Part shown: positions 1 through 10,841 of the stretch, piece after piece | Numbering within the stretch: position 1 is the first letter of the stretch | Layout: every line of letters begins with the position of its first letter | Assembly: GCA_012931725.1 (NCBI GenBank) | Contig: CM022944.1 | Coordinates: forward strand, 63,326,804-63,390,803 | Reading direction: 5' to 3' | DNA: 64,000 nucleotides | From: Litsea cubeba | Taxonomy: Eukaryota; Streptophyta; Magnoliopsida; Laurales; Lauraceae | Position numbers and translations under genes: made by a program | The notes under the pieces: model-generated | Seen by the model: the letters and a program-made list of their open reading frames with translations, nothing else | Databases searched by the model: none | What the model was told of the DNA's origin: nothing

Positions 1-88
1 TTGACCGGAAACCCACGTCCAATTTCAACTACTAATTACTGTCATCTTGACAATTAATTTAGTGGTCACCAATTAAATGATTAAATAC
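1..88. other. Unassigned left flank
   Basis: AT-rich DNA left of the LINE. I see no coding frame, repeat end or regulatory motif that I can name. It should be the original neighbour of the sequence that resumes at 6212, because the LINE and its target duplication lie between them. Confidence 0.5.
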
Positions 89-103
89 AATCAACAAGAT
101 ATT
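89..103. repeat. LINE target-site duplication, left copy
   Basis: AATCAACAAGATATT occurs here and again at 6197-6211. It directly abuts the T-run (A-tail on the minus strand) that ends the LINE. A duplication of this length is typical of target-primed reverse transcription. Confidence 0.88.
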
Positions 104-752
104 TTTTTTTGCTGAATGGTTAATTTGTATTGAAAGAAGAGAGAAGGGCTAGAAGCCCCCAAAAATACAAAAGACTGCACAAGACAGAAACAGCCCAAAA
201 ACCCAACCCACACTGATAATTACATAGGAACCTTCAAAACAGGGAAAAGGCAGCAGAGACAGGAGGAGCTGCAGATCGCCGAACTGAGGTGACCGAACTT
301 CACCCAAGAGAAGAGAGCTTGGAGCCATCGACCTACTGAGGACACTGAAAAGGAACTTGCAACAGAGAAACAGGCAGCAGCAGAAGCTCAGTCTTCTAAG
401 AAGGGAGGCTACCAGATTGGGAAAACATGCTCCAAGCATTAAACAGGGAGGGAAACCAGCAACCAACTTATGAGGAATGAGAGAGAGCTAGGCACAGAGC
501 TGTGTCTCGACCAACCTTGCTGAATATCCTGGAGATGCAGAAATAGCTCGGGAGCCAGGAGGTCATACTAAACCCAGGCCGGACTGAGGAACCAATGAGT
601 GGAGCAGGAATGAGCGCCTCCAGCAGTCGACTCAAGCAAGGAAAAAACCTCTGAGCATGAAGGAAGCTGTCCTCTAAGCTTATAAACAGATCCATATAGC
701 AGGCACAGGGAATCCAAGAGGAGGAATAGAGAGGCTAGGAGATGAACTATTG

Positions 753-3700
753 TCAAAAGTTGTTGTTAGACAAAAAATGTATAAACAGCTGAAGAGTCCT
801 GCCAGAAAAAGGTTTGATGATTGAACTGAGAGAGGAGGAGAGAATCTCTTTCAGAAGTGTCTTGACCTTCGTCTGAGAGGCTCTTAAATTCCTGTGAATT
901 TGGTCATTTCTACATTTCCAAATAACATAAGTAGTGGAGAAGAAGATGGAGGAGATTCCAAGCCTTGCTATCCTGTCACAGCTAGATGAGAGTCTCTGCC
1001 AAATTGTTGAAGGAGAACTAGGGGCTGCACTGTTTACACCTGCTGCTTGAAGAATCCATCTCCATTGGCCAGAGGCGAAGGGACAGAGGAAGAAGAGGTG
1101 AAGCGCTGTTTCAACACTCTGGTTGCAGAGACAACACCTGGAAGCTAGACTGATTCCTGTGGCTTGAGCCCGGTCATTTGTAGGAGTTTTGCAATGCATC
1201 AGACGCCAGGCAAAGAAGGACACTCTCGGACTAATGAGGTGGTTCCAAACCAGGGGAGCCCAGATTTTGTGGGGCTGAGAGTGTCTAATTAACTGCCAAG
1301 CTTCTTTGAGAGAGAGGTCTTTCCCTGGGTGGCTTTTCCAATAGATGGAGTCATCTTTTGCAGGGTCTATTGAGATAGACTGGACGGCACTCTTTAAAGC
1401 ATCTTCCACCTCTGTTTGAAGGCCTGAAGGCAAGTTCCAGGCTGATCCATCCCATAGAGTGCTGACTGTCTGATGAGGGGGAAAGGAGAAGGAGGGGAAC
1501 TGTTCGGCCAGGCTTGTCTCTGAAGACCAAGAGTCAAACCAAACGTCTGCCAAGTTTCCTTTCCCTATGATCCATTTGCTGCCTTCTTGAATGATGTGGG
1601 CTGCCTTCCTGATTTTTCGCCAGACACAGGAACCAGATTTAGTTGTGGCCGAGCTCCATAAGGTTACCCTGGGGAAGTACCTCCCTTTCATCCAGTCAGC
1701 CCAAAGAGAAACTGATGTAGCAGCTGTCCATGCTAGCTTGACAAAGGAAGCTCCGTTGTGATCATGAATTCTCCTGATACCCAGACCACCCTCAAGGGTT
1801 GGAAGACACACCAAGTCCCAGCGGATCTGACTCCTCTTGGATCCAGAAGCTGCACCCGACCATAAGAAATTCCTCATTATACTTTCTAAGTGGTTTGTAA
1901 CTGACTTCGGGAGAGGGAAGACCATTGCAATGTGAGTGGGTAAACTGCCCAGCACATGCCTAATCAGGATAGTTCGACCTGCAAAAGAAAGTAGCCTGGA
2001 CTTCCACCCGACTAGCTTGGAGAGGAACCTATCCACCATAGAGTGAAGGTGTTGTCTTTTCGGCGTTCCTATAATCAGGGGAGCTCCGAGGTAAGAAGAA
2101 GACAGAGGATGATCCTGAAGGTTAGTGATGGAGAGGATCTGTCTTTTAGTCAACAGGCTACTCTTGCCTAAGAAAAGTTTACTTTTTGCCACATTGATGT
2201 GTTGCCCCGAGCTGAATTCGTACTTTCCTAGGAGTTGTTTAAGAGCCATCAGGCCTTTCTTGTTGCCTTTCAAGAAGAGCAGAATATCATCAGCATAGAA
2301 GAGATGGCAGGGGGTCTTTGGCACTGAGGAAAGGGGGAGAACCAGCCTAGAGGAAACCAATTTGTGAATGTTAAGGCTGAGAATTTCCTCTGCTAATATA
2401 AAGAGGTAAGGGGATAGGGGGTCCCCTTGTCTAAGACCACAATTGGAGTTAAAAAAGCCATAAGGCACTCTGTTAATTAGGACAGAGCCTTTCCCAGAGC
2501 AGACACAGGCTTTTACAAGATTAATCCAGCTATTGGAGAACCCAAAGAAGGCTAGAGCTTTAAAGAGGAAGGCCCAACTTAACTTATCAAAGGCTTTTGA
2601 TATGTCTAGCTGCATACAAAGAGACCCACCTCTAGTCTTCAAGCGGAGGTATTGGAAGAGCTCATGAGCTAAGGCAATATGTTGATGGATTGATCTTCCT
2701 TTTACAAAAGCTGCTTGGTTTTGAGAGATTAAAGAGGGGAGGATGAGAGACAATCTGGAAGCTAAGATTTTGGACATGATTTTGTAGGAGAAGTTGAGAA
2801 GACTAATTGGCCTATAATCAGTAAAGGAGACTGGCGAAGTTGATTTAGGAATCAGAGCCAGAAAGTAAGCATTGGAAGCTTTGTATAGATTGCCAGAAGA
2901 GAAGAAGTGTTTCACTGCTCTGATAATTGTCCCTCCTGTGATCGGCCAAGTGGCAGTGAAGAAGGAACCAGGGAAGCCATCTGGCCCTGGGGAGCTATCC
3001 GCCTTCAAATAAAAAACAGCCCTCTTAATTTCTTCTTCATCCGGAATTCTTGTCAGGTGGAGGTTCATATCAGAGGAGACTTTGTTGCTCTCTAATTCAA
3101 AAAGGCTCTCGTCAGGATCAGGGTGACTTGACTGAGCTAGTCCTGTGAAGTGATCGACTGCCAATTGCTGGATTTGGGTTGGGTCCTCTATCCAATTACC
3201 ATTGGATTGGATTTTGTCAATTCTGTTAACTGCCCCACGAGATTTTGCATAGGCATGAAAAAAGGCTGTGTTTCTGTCTCCCTCTTTCAGCCATCTCACT
3301 TTTGATTTTTGGCGCCAGTGGAGGTCTGTAATTTGGAGCCAATTGTGAAGAGTAGATTTGGCCTCCGAAAGAGCCTGGTGAAGAGAATCAGTTGGACCAG
3401 AATCCAGCCTTACTTGGATTTCCTGCACATTCCTTTCCGCCTCTTGAGTCTTGAGTCTGATGTCTCCGAAGACTGTCTTGTTCCATACTTTGAAAACCTG
3501 CTTCATAGCTTTCAGATTTTGGGCTAGCACATATTGGGGATGACCCTCTATGTCTGGCTTCCAGTTTCCCGCTACAAGACTATTGAATTCCGGGTGGAGC
3601 GTCCACATAGCTTCAAATTTAAAGGGGGCATTTGAAGGAGAGGGGCTCTGACTGTGAGAGAGAAGCAGAGGGCAATGATCAGAAGAGACCTTTGGCAGGT

Positions 3701-4343
3701 GGGAGAGCAGTGGATCAGACGAGATGGCTGTCCATTGGTGGTTGCATACGGCCCTGTCTAGTCTTGCTGCAACATAGCTGGTGCCTCTGCGATTGTTAGA
3801 CCATGTGAACTTGTTTCCAGAGAAGCCCATGTCTTGCAGGCCCGAGGCTAGCAGCATCTGTTGGAAGTCTGTGTTTAGGCGAGAAGGTCTGAGACTCAGT
3901 TTTTCAGAGGCAGAGATGATGGAGTTGAAGTCTCCAAGCACGCACCAAGGGATATTTGAAGAAGCTTGAGAAGTTAAGTAATCCCAAAGCTCTCTTCTGC
4001 AGATATAATTAGTGGAGGCGTATATTCCAGTGATGAGGCTTTGGGTAGCATTGGCAGGGTTAGTGAAAGACAGGGTTAAGAATTGGCTGGAGAATTCCAG
4101 TAAGGTAAATTGGAAGGCAGAAGTTGTTTTGAAAAAACACCAAATGGAAGCAGCTGATTGATTGGAATTAGAGAAGAAGCCATCAAAGCCAAAGATTGAC
4201 CTCAAGGAGGGAGGGGGAGAAAGGGTCTTTGGTTCCGAGAGAAAAATGATGTCTGGTGAGTGAGAAGAGATGAGATGATGGAGAGTCCTAAGGGTAGGGG
4301 AATTTGCAATTCCCCTGCAGTTCCAATAGAGGATTTTGATCAT
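753..4343 (-). CDS. LINE ORF2: endonuclease / reverse transcriptase
   Basis: The 1,196-residue polyprotein nicks target DNA and copies the LINE RNA in place. The N-terminal apurinic-endonuclease-like domain (about residues 1-230) shows YWNCRG at 6-11, a catalytic GDFN at 137-140 and SDHCP near 221-225. The reverse transcriptase (about 490-760) has LDISKAFDKL near 579-588, GLRQGDPLSPYLF near 636-648 and the active-site FYADD at 682-686. A C-terminal zf-RVT-type segment (about 1010-1095) has the CxxC...H...C pattern typical of plant LINEs. No RNase H domain follows. The ATG overlaps the stop of the downstream ORF1 frame as ATGA (4343-4340), an arrangement suited to reinitiation. No internal stop or frameshift is seen, so it may be functional. 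Confidence 0.93.
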   Translation of the reverse strand: MIKILYWNCRGIANSPTLRTLHHLISSHSPDIIFLSEPKTLSPPPSLRSIFGFDGFFSNSNQSAASIWCFFKTTSAFQFTLLEFSSQFLTLSFTNPANATQSLITGIYASTNYICRRELWDYLTSQASSNIPWCVLGDFNSIISASEKLSLRPSRLNTDFQQMLLASGLQDMGFSGNKFTWSNNRRGTSYVAARLDRAVCNHQWTAISSDPLLSHLPKVSSDHCPLLLSHSQSPSPSNAPFKFEAMWTLHPEFNSLVAGNWKPDIEGHPQYVLAQNLKAMKQVFKVWNKTVFGDIRLKTQEAERNVQEIQVRLDSGPTDSLHQALSEAKSTLHNWLQITDLHWRQKSKVRWLKEGDRNTAFFHAYAKSRGAVNRIDKIQSNGNWIEDPTQIQQLAVDHFTGLAQSSHPDPDESLFELESNKVSSDMNLHLTRIPDEEEIKRAVFYLKADSSPGPDGFPGSFFTATWPITGGTIIRAVKHFFSSGNLYKASNAYFLALIPKSTSPVSFTDYRPISLLNFSYKIMSKILASRLSLILPSLISQNQAAFVKGRSIHQHIALAHELFQYLRLKTRGGSLCMQLDISKAFDKLSWAFLFKALAFFGFSNSWINLVKACVCSGKGSVLINRVPYGFFNSNCGLRQGDPLSPYLFILAEEILSLNIHKLVSSRLVLPLSSVPKTPCHLFYADDILLFLKGNKKGLMALKQLLGKYEFSSGQHINVAKSKLFLGKSSLLTKRQILSITNLQDHPLSSSYLGAPLIIGTPKRQHLHSMVDRFLSKLVGWKSRLLSFAGRTILIRHVLGSLPTHIAMVFPLPKSVTNHLESIMRNFLWSGAASGSKRSQIRWDLVCLPTLEGGLGIRRIHDHNGASFVKLAWTAATSVSLWADWMKGRYFPRVTLWSSATTKSGSCVWRKIRKAAHIIQEGSKWIIGKGNLADVWFDSWSSETSLAEQFPSFSFPPHQTVSTLWDGSAWNLPSGLQTEVEDALKSAVQSISIDPAKDDSIYWKSHPGKDLSLKEAWQLIRHSQPHKIWAPLVWNHLISPRVSFFAWRLMHCKTPTNDRAQATGISLASRCCLCNQSVETALHLFFLCPFASGQWRWILQAAGVNSAAPSSPSTIWQRLSSSCDRIARLGISSIFFSTTYVIWKCRNDQIHRNLRASQTKVKTLLKEILSSSLSSIIKPFSGRTLQLFIHFLSNNNF

Positions 4344-4502
4344 TTGGAAGTTGAGGGGAGAGAGGGAGGTCCATTTGAGCTTCTGGTCAAAGGGCGGGAG
4401 GAGGAGGCCTTTTTGTTTTTGATTTTGGTTTTCTTTCTGTTAGAGGGAGTGGCTAGGTTTGCCTCTAAGGATATTTCAGCAGGAGGTGGGGAATTTATGG
4501 GA

Positions 4503-6176
4503 TCAGAGGAAGGCAGGGTGTGAGAGGGGGAGGGGGGGAAGGGGAGGGGAGGAGACTGCATCTGTTGGTTCTATGAAGGAGCATTTATCCAGTATGTCAA
4601 AGGGGTTTGTGGTGTCTAGTGTAGGAGCAGGAATTCTTTCTAGAACTTCCAAGAAAATCTCCTTGGGTAGCTGATCTAGTCTGGAGTTTGACTGAAGAAG
4701 ATGGTCGGAAGAGGAGGAGGGATTGGGGGAGCCTGGGGGAGGGAGAGGGGGGGGAAGAGAAACAGGGTCCTTTTGTTGGTCCAAGGAGCTGCCTGGAATA
4801 TAATGGTCAAGAGGGTCCACTTGGTTTGAAGCTGGAGCTGACTCAGACTCAATGGGGGGTACTGAGATTGGAGTAGGATGGTCTTGGGGACCTGGCTCTG
4901 AAGTTGGAGACTTACCCAGGATTCCCTGGCTGTTTTGGCTCTGTATAGTTGAGGATCTAGGGACAGTTTTGCAGAAGGATTCTGAGTGTCCTTGGAGAAG
5001 ACAGATGGAGCATGGCAGATTTTCATAGGAGACAGAGAGGAGGACTTCCTCTTCTCCAGCTAAATCCGCCTTGATTTCTGTAGGTTTAGGTCTGGAAAGA
5101 TCAATGTTAACTAGGATTCTGGCAAAGGATAGAATTTTTTGGGAGGCTGTGATGTCATCCAGTTTCAAGGGAGTTCCTATGGAGCTTGCGAAGGAGAGAA
5201 GGATGTTTGAACTCCAGCAGTGGTAAGGGATACCATATATTCGGATCCAGACTGGGTGGAGGTTTGGCCATTCTACAGAGCCTTGACCAGGGAACCAGGG
5301 GAGGAGAAGAAGTTTTCTGTTCTGCAGGCTGTGGGGAGATTGAGACAGGGCCAGGTCTCGATCTTCCTTTGAGCTAAATCTGAAGATAAAATGACCTTTA
5401 TCTGTAAGGGAGATCAGGCATGGTTTAGATAGGTTCCAATGTGAGTTGGCTTGGGAGGTCAGCCATTCCACAGTCGGACTTCTTCCAATGAATTTGCCTA
5501 TTGCTGCATTTGAGAAAGAGTTTTTGCTTGGCTCAATCATGGAAGAAGGAATTTTCATGACTATCTGACCATCGATTAGAGAGGAGGATGGGTAGTCTGA
5601 TGGGGCTATCGGTTTTGAATCGGGGAAAAGGTCTAGCCATGAACTAGGTGGGGGCTTAGATTGTTGGACCAGGTTATGGTTGGAGACAGAGTTCAGGAGA
5701 GGAGCTAGTTGTTCTGTGGGAGGGCTGGGTGATGTAGGAGGAGGGTCTGGGGGTTTCAGAGGAGGAAGGGGTAGGGATTTACCAAAAGCTGTACTGAGGA
5801 GACCCGCCAAGTGGTTATGCAGAGTAGTTAGCTGAGCTTCATCCCATGCCTGTGAAGGAGGACGGTCTGGGATGACTGTTGAGAGCTGAGACAAGGTTTG
5901 AGACCTTGAGCTCGATGTTAAGGAGCTGATGGACTGGGCAGGATGGGTTTGTTGGGGCGATTTCGGTAGGAGTGACTCTAGCGAGTGGGCTGCCGTGGTG
6001 ATTATTGGCCGAGCCGAAGTTGCAATAGGCTGGGAGCTGGGTAGAGGGGGGAAATCTGAAGAAAGAAAGGGGAAGGAAACTTCAGATTGATGGGGTTCAG
6101 TTGCAGAGGAGTTAGAGAGGATTTGGGGAGGAAGGGAGCGAAGGTGGAGGGGAGGGTTAGGGCTTGCAGACGACAT
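4503..6176 (-). CDS. LINE ORF1: DUF4283-type RNA-binding protein, frame altered near its end
   Basis: ORF1 proteins of plant LINEs coat the element RNA. This 557-codon frame has a long Ser/Pro-rich N-terminus, a central DUF4283-like RNA-binding domain (about residues 225-390; it includes a WIRIYGIPYHCW stretch) and one CCHC zinc knuckle of the form CX2CX4HX4C. After the knuckle it becomes Pro/Ser-rich. The stop at 4503 looks premature. A neighbouring frame, open from 4561 to 4340, carries on with a similar Pro/Ser-rich and then basic tail, and its stop overlaps the ORF2 ATG. The two frames differ by one base in the C-rich tract at about 4525-4556, which contains a 7-base homopolymer (4532-4538). 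This may be a real indel, a sequencing error or, less likely, programmed slippage. Confidence 0.85.
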   Translation of the reverse strand: MSSASPNPPLHLRSLPPQILSNSSATEPHQSEVSFPFLSSDFPPLPSSQPIATSARPIITTAAHSLESLLPKSPQQTHPAQSISSLTSSSRSQTLSQLSTVIPDRPPSQAWDEAQLTTLHNHLAGLLSTAFGKSLPLPPLKPPDPPPTSPSPPTEQLAPLLNSVSNHNLVQQSKPPPSSWLDLFPDSKPIAPSDYPSSSLIDGQIVMKIPSSMIEPSKNSFSNAAIGKFIGRSPTVEWLTSQANSHWNLSKPCLISLTDKGHFIFRFSSKEDRDLALSQSPHSLQNRKLLLLPWFPGQGSVEWPNLHPVWIRIYGIPYHCWSSNILLSFASSIGTPLKLDDITASQKILSFARILVNIDLSRPKPTEIKADLAGEEEVLLSVSYENLPCSICLLQGHSESFCKTVPRSSTIQSQNSQGILGKSPTSEPGPQDHPTPISVPPIESESAPASNQVDPLDHYIPGSSLDQQKDPVSLPPPLPPPGSPNPSSSSDHLLQSNSRLDQLPKEIFLEVLERIPAPTLDTTNPFDILDKCSFIEPTDAVSSPPLPPLPLSHPAFL

Positions 6177-6196
6177 TCTTCAAAGGGGGAAATTTT

Positions 6197-6211
6197 AATC
6201 AACAAGATATT
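6197..6211. repeat. LINE target-site duplication, right copy
   Basis: Second copy of the 15-bp direct repeat found at 89-103. It immediately follows the 5' end of the minus-strand LINE. Confidence 0.88.
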
Positions 6212-6504
6212 CAAGATTCAACAAATCTAAACAAACTGATGTCAAATAGATGAAATAAGGCTTCAAAACGTACCGTGTTTTCCATGTGAGATCACCTTAA
6301 TCTGTTGATAGGAATAAAATAAAAGTTCCTCGCACTAAATATATTATAGTATACATGGGCCTTGAGTTCATAGACATGAGACCAATATAATAACTCAAAT
6401 ATTTAGAAATTGGTCGGTGAACTACATCTAAGAGAAATTAAAACCACATCCTGACAAGTGGGCATCCCTCTTGGATTTTTATCCTTGGTCTTCTACATGA
6501 ACAA
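6212..6504. other. AT-rich intergenic DNA
   Basis: Continuation of the pre-LINE insertion site. No open frame, terminal repeat or RNA gene was recognised. Confidence 0.5.
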
Positions 6505-6676
6505 AAAAAAAAAAGGTCCACGGGTCACCCAGTAACCCAACCCGTGAGACCCGTCACCCGTACCAACGGTCACGGATCGGGTCGAGCACAGAAATTTTGC
6601 GTGGAGTGACCCACCCATTGACCCATAGGTCGGGTTACCGGGTCGGGCCAGGTCGCGGTTCATTTTGTACACCTCT
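6505..6676. mobile_element. Possible hAT-type element end (GC-rich CGGGT-repeat segment)
   Basis: The segment is built from many short CGGGT/ACCCG words in both orientations (ACCCGT, GGTCGGGT, CGGGTCGGG) and ends in ...TGTACACCTCTA. Read on the minus strand this end is TAGAGGTGTACAAAATGAAC. That resembles the ends of non-autonomous plant hAT elements, such as the well-bounded one at 33553-34466. I see no matching left terminus or target duplication, so it may be truncated. The identification rests on style of sequence only. Confidence 0.3.
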
Positions 6677-6687
6677 ACTTACGATAT

Positions 6688-6939
6688 TTCAAAAATCAAT
6701 GTCTCTTTTCTTTATATGTGCAATGAAAACTTGAAAGAAGTTGATTTCATTTTCTACTTGCGAAGGTGGATCCCTGAACCACCATTTGAAATTCCAAGTA
6801 GAGTAGAAAATATGGCACACCCACACAAAAAAAAATGTTGATGCTTGCTTTGCCCTCTGGGGCGCGAAAGGGTCGTACCCCACAGACTCTCACGTCCGCC
6901 GACCTCAGTAAGCGCTAGGAGCAGTGGAAGCGCGGTCCA
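6688..6939 (+). mobile_element. 3' end of a Tat-element LTR (5' LTR remnant)
   Basis: About 250 bp match the last part of the other Tat LTRs in the window. Shared landmarks are the TATATGTGCAATG block, CTTGCGAAGGTGGATC, the GGCACACCCACACAAAAAA stretch, CTCTCACGTCCGCCGACCTC and the terminal GGTCCATCA. No primer-binding site follows, unlike 36996-37013. The sequence passes directly into the antisense-gene region of the same element family, so everything from the primer site through pol has been removed. Confidence 0.8.
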
Positions 6940-9727
6940 TCACTCATGCCGTGCCCCATTGGAAGAGTAATAAAAGAACTCTATCCAATTGGAGCCACTG
7001 GGGAAGGAATCTCATCACGAGGTCTCACCTTTGTGTTGTCAGAACTGGTTGTAGAAGTCCCTACCTCCGGATCAACCTCCGGCGCCCCTTGCTCTGGTTC
7101 TGAAGAAAGCAATGGGATCCCTCCTGTAACTTAACAACCTGCCAATGAAAAACAAAAATATATGAATATGATCCTATTAAAAAAATCATTATCAGGGTTA
7201 TCACTACAAAGTACCTTCTTCGAGAGCTGGTGGAATACTCTCTTCCTCCATGAACTCATCCGAAGCATCACCAATAATTGCATCCATGGATGGTTCAAAG
7301 TCGCCAGAATTCTATGGCAAGTTAGCTGACAAGAAAGCAAGCGGCACGTTAGCAAACGACGACACAGACAAAAAAAAGGGAAAAGCAAAAGAAGTCATAC
7401 CAGTTGGAGATTCTAGAATCAGTCCAGAGTCCCTCGTTCCTTCTTCAGATGCCACATTTGGATTCGTCACGGCCTCATCGGCCGGAACCTCAGGCATCAC
7501 CAAGTCTTCATCCTCTCCTAAAAAAAAGGCGGGGGGAAGCAAATCAAAACATGGATTCGGTACATAAACAGGAGTAAAGAGCAGGCACCAAAGCAAGCTG
7601 CTTTCCGAACGCCATCTGACAAGCCAGATAAATACAATGTGGCCTGATGTGCATTCCATCTCCACCAGCAAAGACAGCCTCACCTAGCCAGTAAGTGGGG
7701 CAAACAGCGAGATCTCTCCACAGTGTAATATCAGAACAAATGGTGTCTGTACTCGCGAAGAAATCCCTCAATTCTTCTCTCATGGCCGAAGACTTCTTCG
7801 AACCCGAATCCTTAGCCCTGGCTTCCCGGGAAGTGCTATCAGAAGACTCCCTGCTGTCAAGGAAATTGGGGAACGAAGTGCTAAAACTCTTCCAACTGAT
7901 GGATCTGACTTTTGACCCTCCTTCTCCTTAAAAAAATCATAGAAGGCGACAACCTGAAAGTACAGAAGCCTAAACTCCTCAGACTGGTTCTCAAGGACGT
8001 TGTCAATAGGCTTGAACTCCTCATAGAGTTTGCCAAGGATAGCCAACCCAGTAATGGCGCCCAACTCCTTCAAAGAAAAACCAATCTCACCATTCGTGAC
8101 AATGAAGGTGTTGATTTGTCGAAGGAACGACTCCAACATAGCCATGAAGGCCTTGTCGGAAAAGATCACGGTCTCCCCAAAAGCACGGACCGCATCAAAG
8201 ATCGCGGCTTCATTCAGAACGATGCCACCAATCAGCAGGACACGATCAGTTTATGACTCCCAATCGGAGTTAGCACTGAAACAGCCACGAAGTGAAAAGG
8301 CTTCACCTGATTGCTGCCATCACCGCTGAAAATGCCAAGGTCCACCGGTCTCAAATCAATCAACGGATAATCAAAGCGCTGGTAGCCGCTGGCCGGCATC
8401 AACAAGTCCATATGGGCAGGTGACTCCTCTGTATATCCGTAAGGACCGCCAACAAAAATCCTGGTCTTGATCACATTGGTCCTCTTCACCCAGCTTAGAG
8501 GATCTTCCCATTTAGAGCATGTGGGAGAAAGGCTCATGATCGAGATAGTACGATCAAAAGTCGACCGGGTAACAACAGTCCTCTCCTCACCATCAGCTGT
8601 GTAAGAGAACTGAAAACATCTCCTCTGGTATGTCATGTCATTAGAGACTGCATCACCAGAGAGAAAGGTAGGCTTGGGCACAACGCTCTGATCATCCATG
8701 ACCGAAGGACGATTGCTTACCATGATCTTGTAGATTTCCTCACCCTTGAGAGCGATCAATCGCTGCCTCATCTCATCTTTGTTGAGGGAGTCACACTCGT
8801 CTAAGTTTCTCTCAACATACTGGACCTTCTCCCAGGCCTGCTGAACGGCCGCATTGGAAGATCTAGCAGATCGACGAGGCATGCTGGTAACAGGCTCCTT
8901 ACTCTTGTTCGTTCTAGAGGAACCACCTGCAAAGGTTGGAAAATTAAAAAAATATATCAATCATCAAAATGGCAGAATTACGCTAAAAAATCTGGCGAAA
9001 TTTTGGCATGGTACCAGGGCAATTCCGAAGAAAAGGGAAACACCCCGAAAGAAATAGGAAGCTTGAAGTTGGGCTCAACATTGATGCGAGCACCAAAACT
9101 CCAAACTTGCAAAGTCTATCAAATCTCTGCGAAATTAGGAAGGGCTCAACATTGTTGCGAGCTCCGAACTCCAAAAATTTGCAAAGATTTCCAGGTATGC
9201 ACTATCATCATGCTTCCAATTCAATATACAAATATCATGCATAGAAAGTAAATTGCCTTGCATTAGATGCTAGAAAACCATTAACAAAAGTTTGACCAAT
9301 TCCACCCCAACTTGGTCAAAACCATTCAAACTTTGTCTCAGCCAAAACACAAGTTGGCTTGACTTAGAAATCCTAGCCTTTTATTTGATGCATCAGAAAA
9401 ATGCATGAACATCTTGATTTGCATAAAAAACACATTATCATGGTGAGCAAAATAAAAAAAAAGAATAGAAAAAAAAAAAGGATTGGCCCACAGGCCACCC
9501 ATGGCCACGTGGCCATACGGATCTGTCCGTAAGGCCAAAAAAAAAGAAGAATAAGAAAAAAACGTGTGAAAAAAAAAGAAAAACAAGTGAAAAAAAAAAG
9601 AAAAAAAGAAAACACGTGAAAAAGAAAGAAAAAGAAAAAGAAGGAAAAAAAAAGAGAGAAGAACTCTTTTTATCATCCTACTTCTATAATGGAGTTTTCT
9701 TGGAAAAGAAGACTTACTTGAAGCCAT
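6940..9727 (-). pseudogene. Decayed antisense gene of the left Tat element
   Basis: Degenerate relative of the intact gene at 51220-55912, lying antisense to its host element. Exon 1 (ATGGCTTCAA followed by GTAAGT, from 9727) and the exon-2 acceptor near 8937 are conserved. Exon 2 is readable at 8936-8232 and, after frame changes, at 8169-7780 and 7783-7566. It includes the plant-mobile-domain-like block (FSLKELGAITGL, KLYEEFKPID). A deletion of roughly 1.1-1.2 kb then joins exon 2 to the intron before exon 3, near 7566. Acidic exons 3 to 5 follow between about 7535 and 6940 in mixed frames. The coiled-coil end is missing because the copy stops at the LTR remnant. Frameshifts and the deletion make it non-functional. 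Confidence 0.82.
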
Positions 9728-10392
9728 TAATGAAAAAGAATAAGAAAAGCTTGAAGATTCTTGAAGAACTCTTGGTCTTGCAGCACTCTTGATATTGTTG
9801 CAAAATAAAGCAATAAGATCAAGAAATCGAACCTTCCTTTACTTTTGTAGAAGTGAGCAAGCCAAAGGAGGAAACAAGGAGAAAAGAAAGGAGGTAACTG
9901 CTACAAATTAGCAACCTTCCCAAAAGAAAGATACCTTGAGGGACTGTCTCCCAAAAGAAAGCAATTAGAGAGATTTTCTCCCAAAAGAAAGGTACTTTGA
10001 GATATTCACTCCCAAAATAAAGGGAACATGAGAGATTTTCTCCAAGTAATGATATATTTAGATATTCTCTATCCAAAGGATATATTTTTAAATATTCTTT
10101 ACAAAAATGACACTACATGAGATCTAAGCCATCTTAAAAGCTTAAGGTCCCATAGGTTAGCCCACATGAGCCAGGTTTGACCACCTAGGCACTAAAAGAG
10201 GCTTTCATTCACAGAAAAATCCCTCTTACCAAGAGCATACAAAAATGGTTTCATGCCTCTTCTGAGTTGATTGGACCATACAAAAAAAATCCTAACCTCA
10301 TGAGTTTTTGAAATTCAAACCATCGAACCTCATGAACCAAATTAAGCCAAAATCTTGAATTTGACATTTCATAAAAAACCAAATCCCGGTCC
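9728..10392. other. Degenerate upstream region of the left antisense gene
   Basis: Non-coding DNA homologous in inverse orientation to 50416-51219. It retains copies of the CTCCCAAAAGAAAG / GAGATTTTCTCC repeat words. The position matching the TATA box of the intact copy reads CTACAAAAG instead of TATAAAAG (near 9847-9840), so the promoter appears lost. No other gene is seen. Confidence 0.6.
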
Positions 10393-10605
10393 CCTAACCT
10401 GCCACACATAGCTTGTTAGGTCACAAGGCCAAAAAATCAAAAACCAAATCCTGACCCCCTAACGTGCCACATACAGCTTGTTAGGTCACAAGGTCAAAAC
10501 CAAATCCAGACCCCCCAACCTGCCACATACAGCTTGTTGGGTCACAAGATTAAAACTAAAAAACCAAACCGGCCCCCTAACCTGCTCTACATACAGCTTG
10601 TTGGG
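10393..10605. repeat. Tandem hairpin array (CCTAAC/GTTAGG), left Tat copy
   Basis: Four tandem units of about 60 bp. Each contains an inverted repeat around a loop of about 16-19 nt: CCTAAC/GTTAGG at 10393-10420 and 10458-10485, CCCAAC/GTTGGG at 10514-10541, and CCTAAC/GTTGGG (one G-T pair) at 10576-10605. The same array occurs in the right-hand element at 50215-50415. It lies between the antisense gene and the polypurine tract. Confidence 0.85.
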
Positions 10606-10841
10606 TCACAAGGTCAAAAAGAAAACTCAAAAACCCAAAATCCATATCCCTCATGTCATTCTCAAAGCTTTGCCTTGAGATGGTACGTGATCCCTTTCAC
10701 TATCAGGAAATTCTCCTAGAAACTCAAAAGGCTACTCTACCAGAAGAAAAGTGCTCAAGACTCTTGGTCAAGTCAGAAGCTTTTCTTCAAAAGTTCTCTT
10801 CGATGCACATCGACTACAAAAGTTAAGCAACTCGTCGCTGT

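Larger units (their letters stand above)
104..6196 (-). mobile_element. Near full-length plant LINE (L1-like) retrotransposon
   Basis: Non-LTR retrotransposon of about 6.1 kb on the minus strand. Its short A-tail appears as the T-run at 102-110. ORF1 (RNA-binding protein) and ORF2 (endonuclease plus reverse transcriptase) occupy nearly its whole length, and it is bounded by a 15-bp target duplication. Only about 20 bases separate its 5' end from the ORF1 ATG at 6176, so a few tens of bases of 5' UTR may be missing by slight 5' truncation. ORF2 is uninterrupted, which suggests a fairly recent insertion, although ORF1 shows a frame change near its end. The 3' UTR runs from about 752 to 111. Confidence 0.92.

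Noticed and set aside
7695..8329. Plus-strand frames across 7695-8329
   Set aside because: Opposite-strand shadows of exon 2 of the decayed antisense gene, which is readable on the minus strand.
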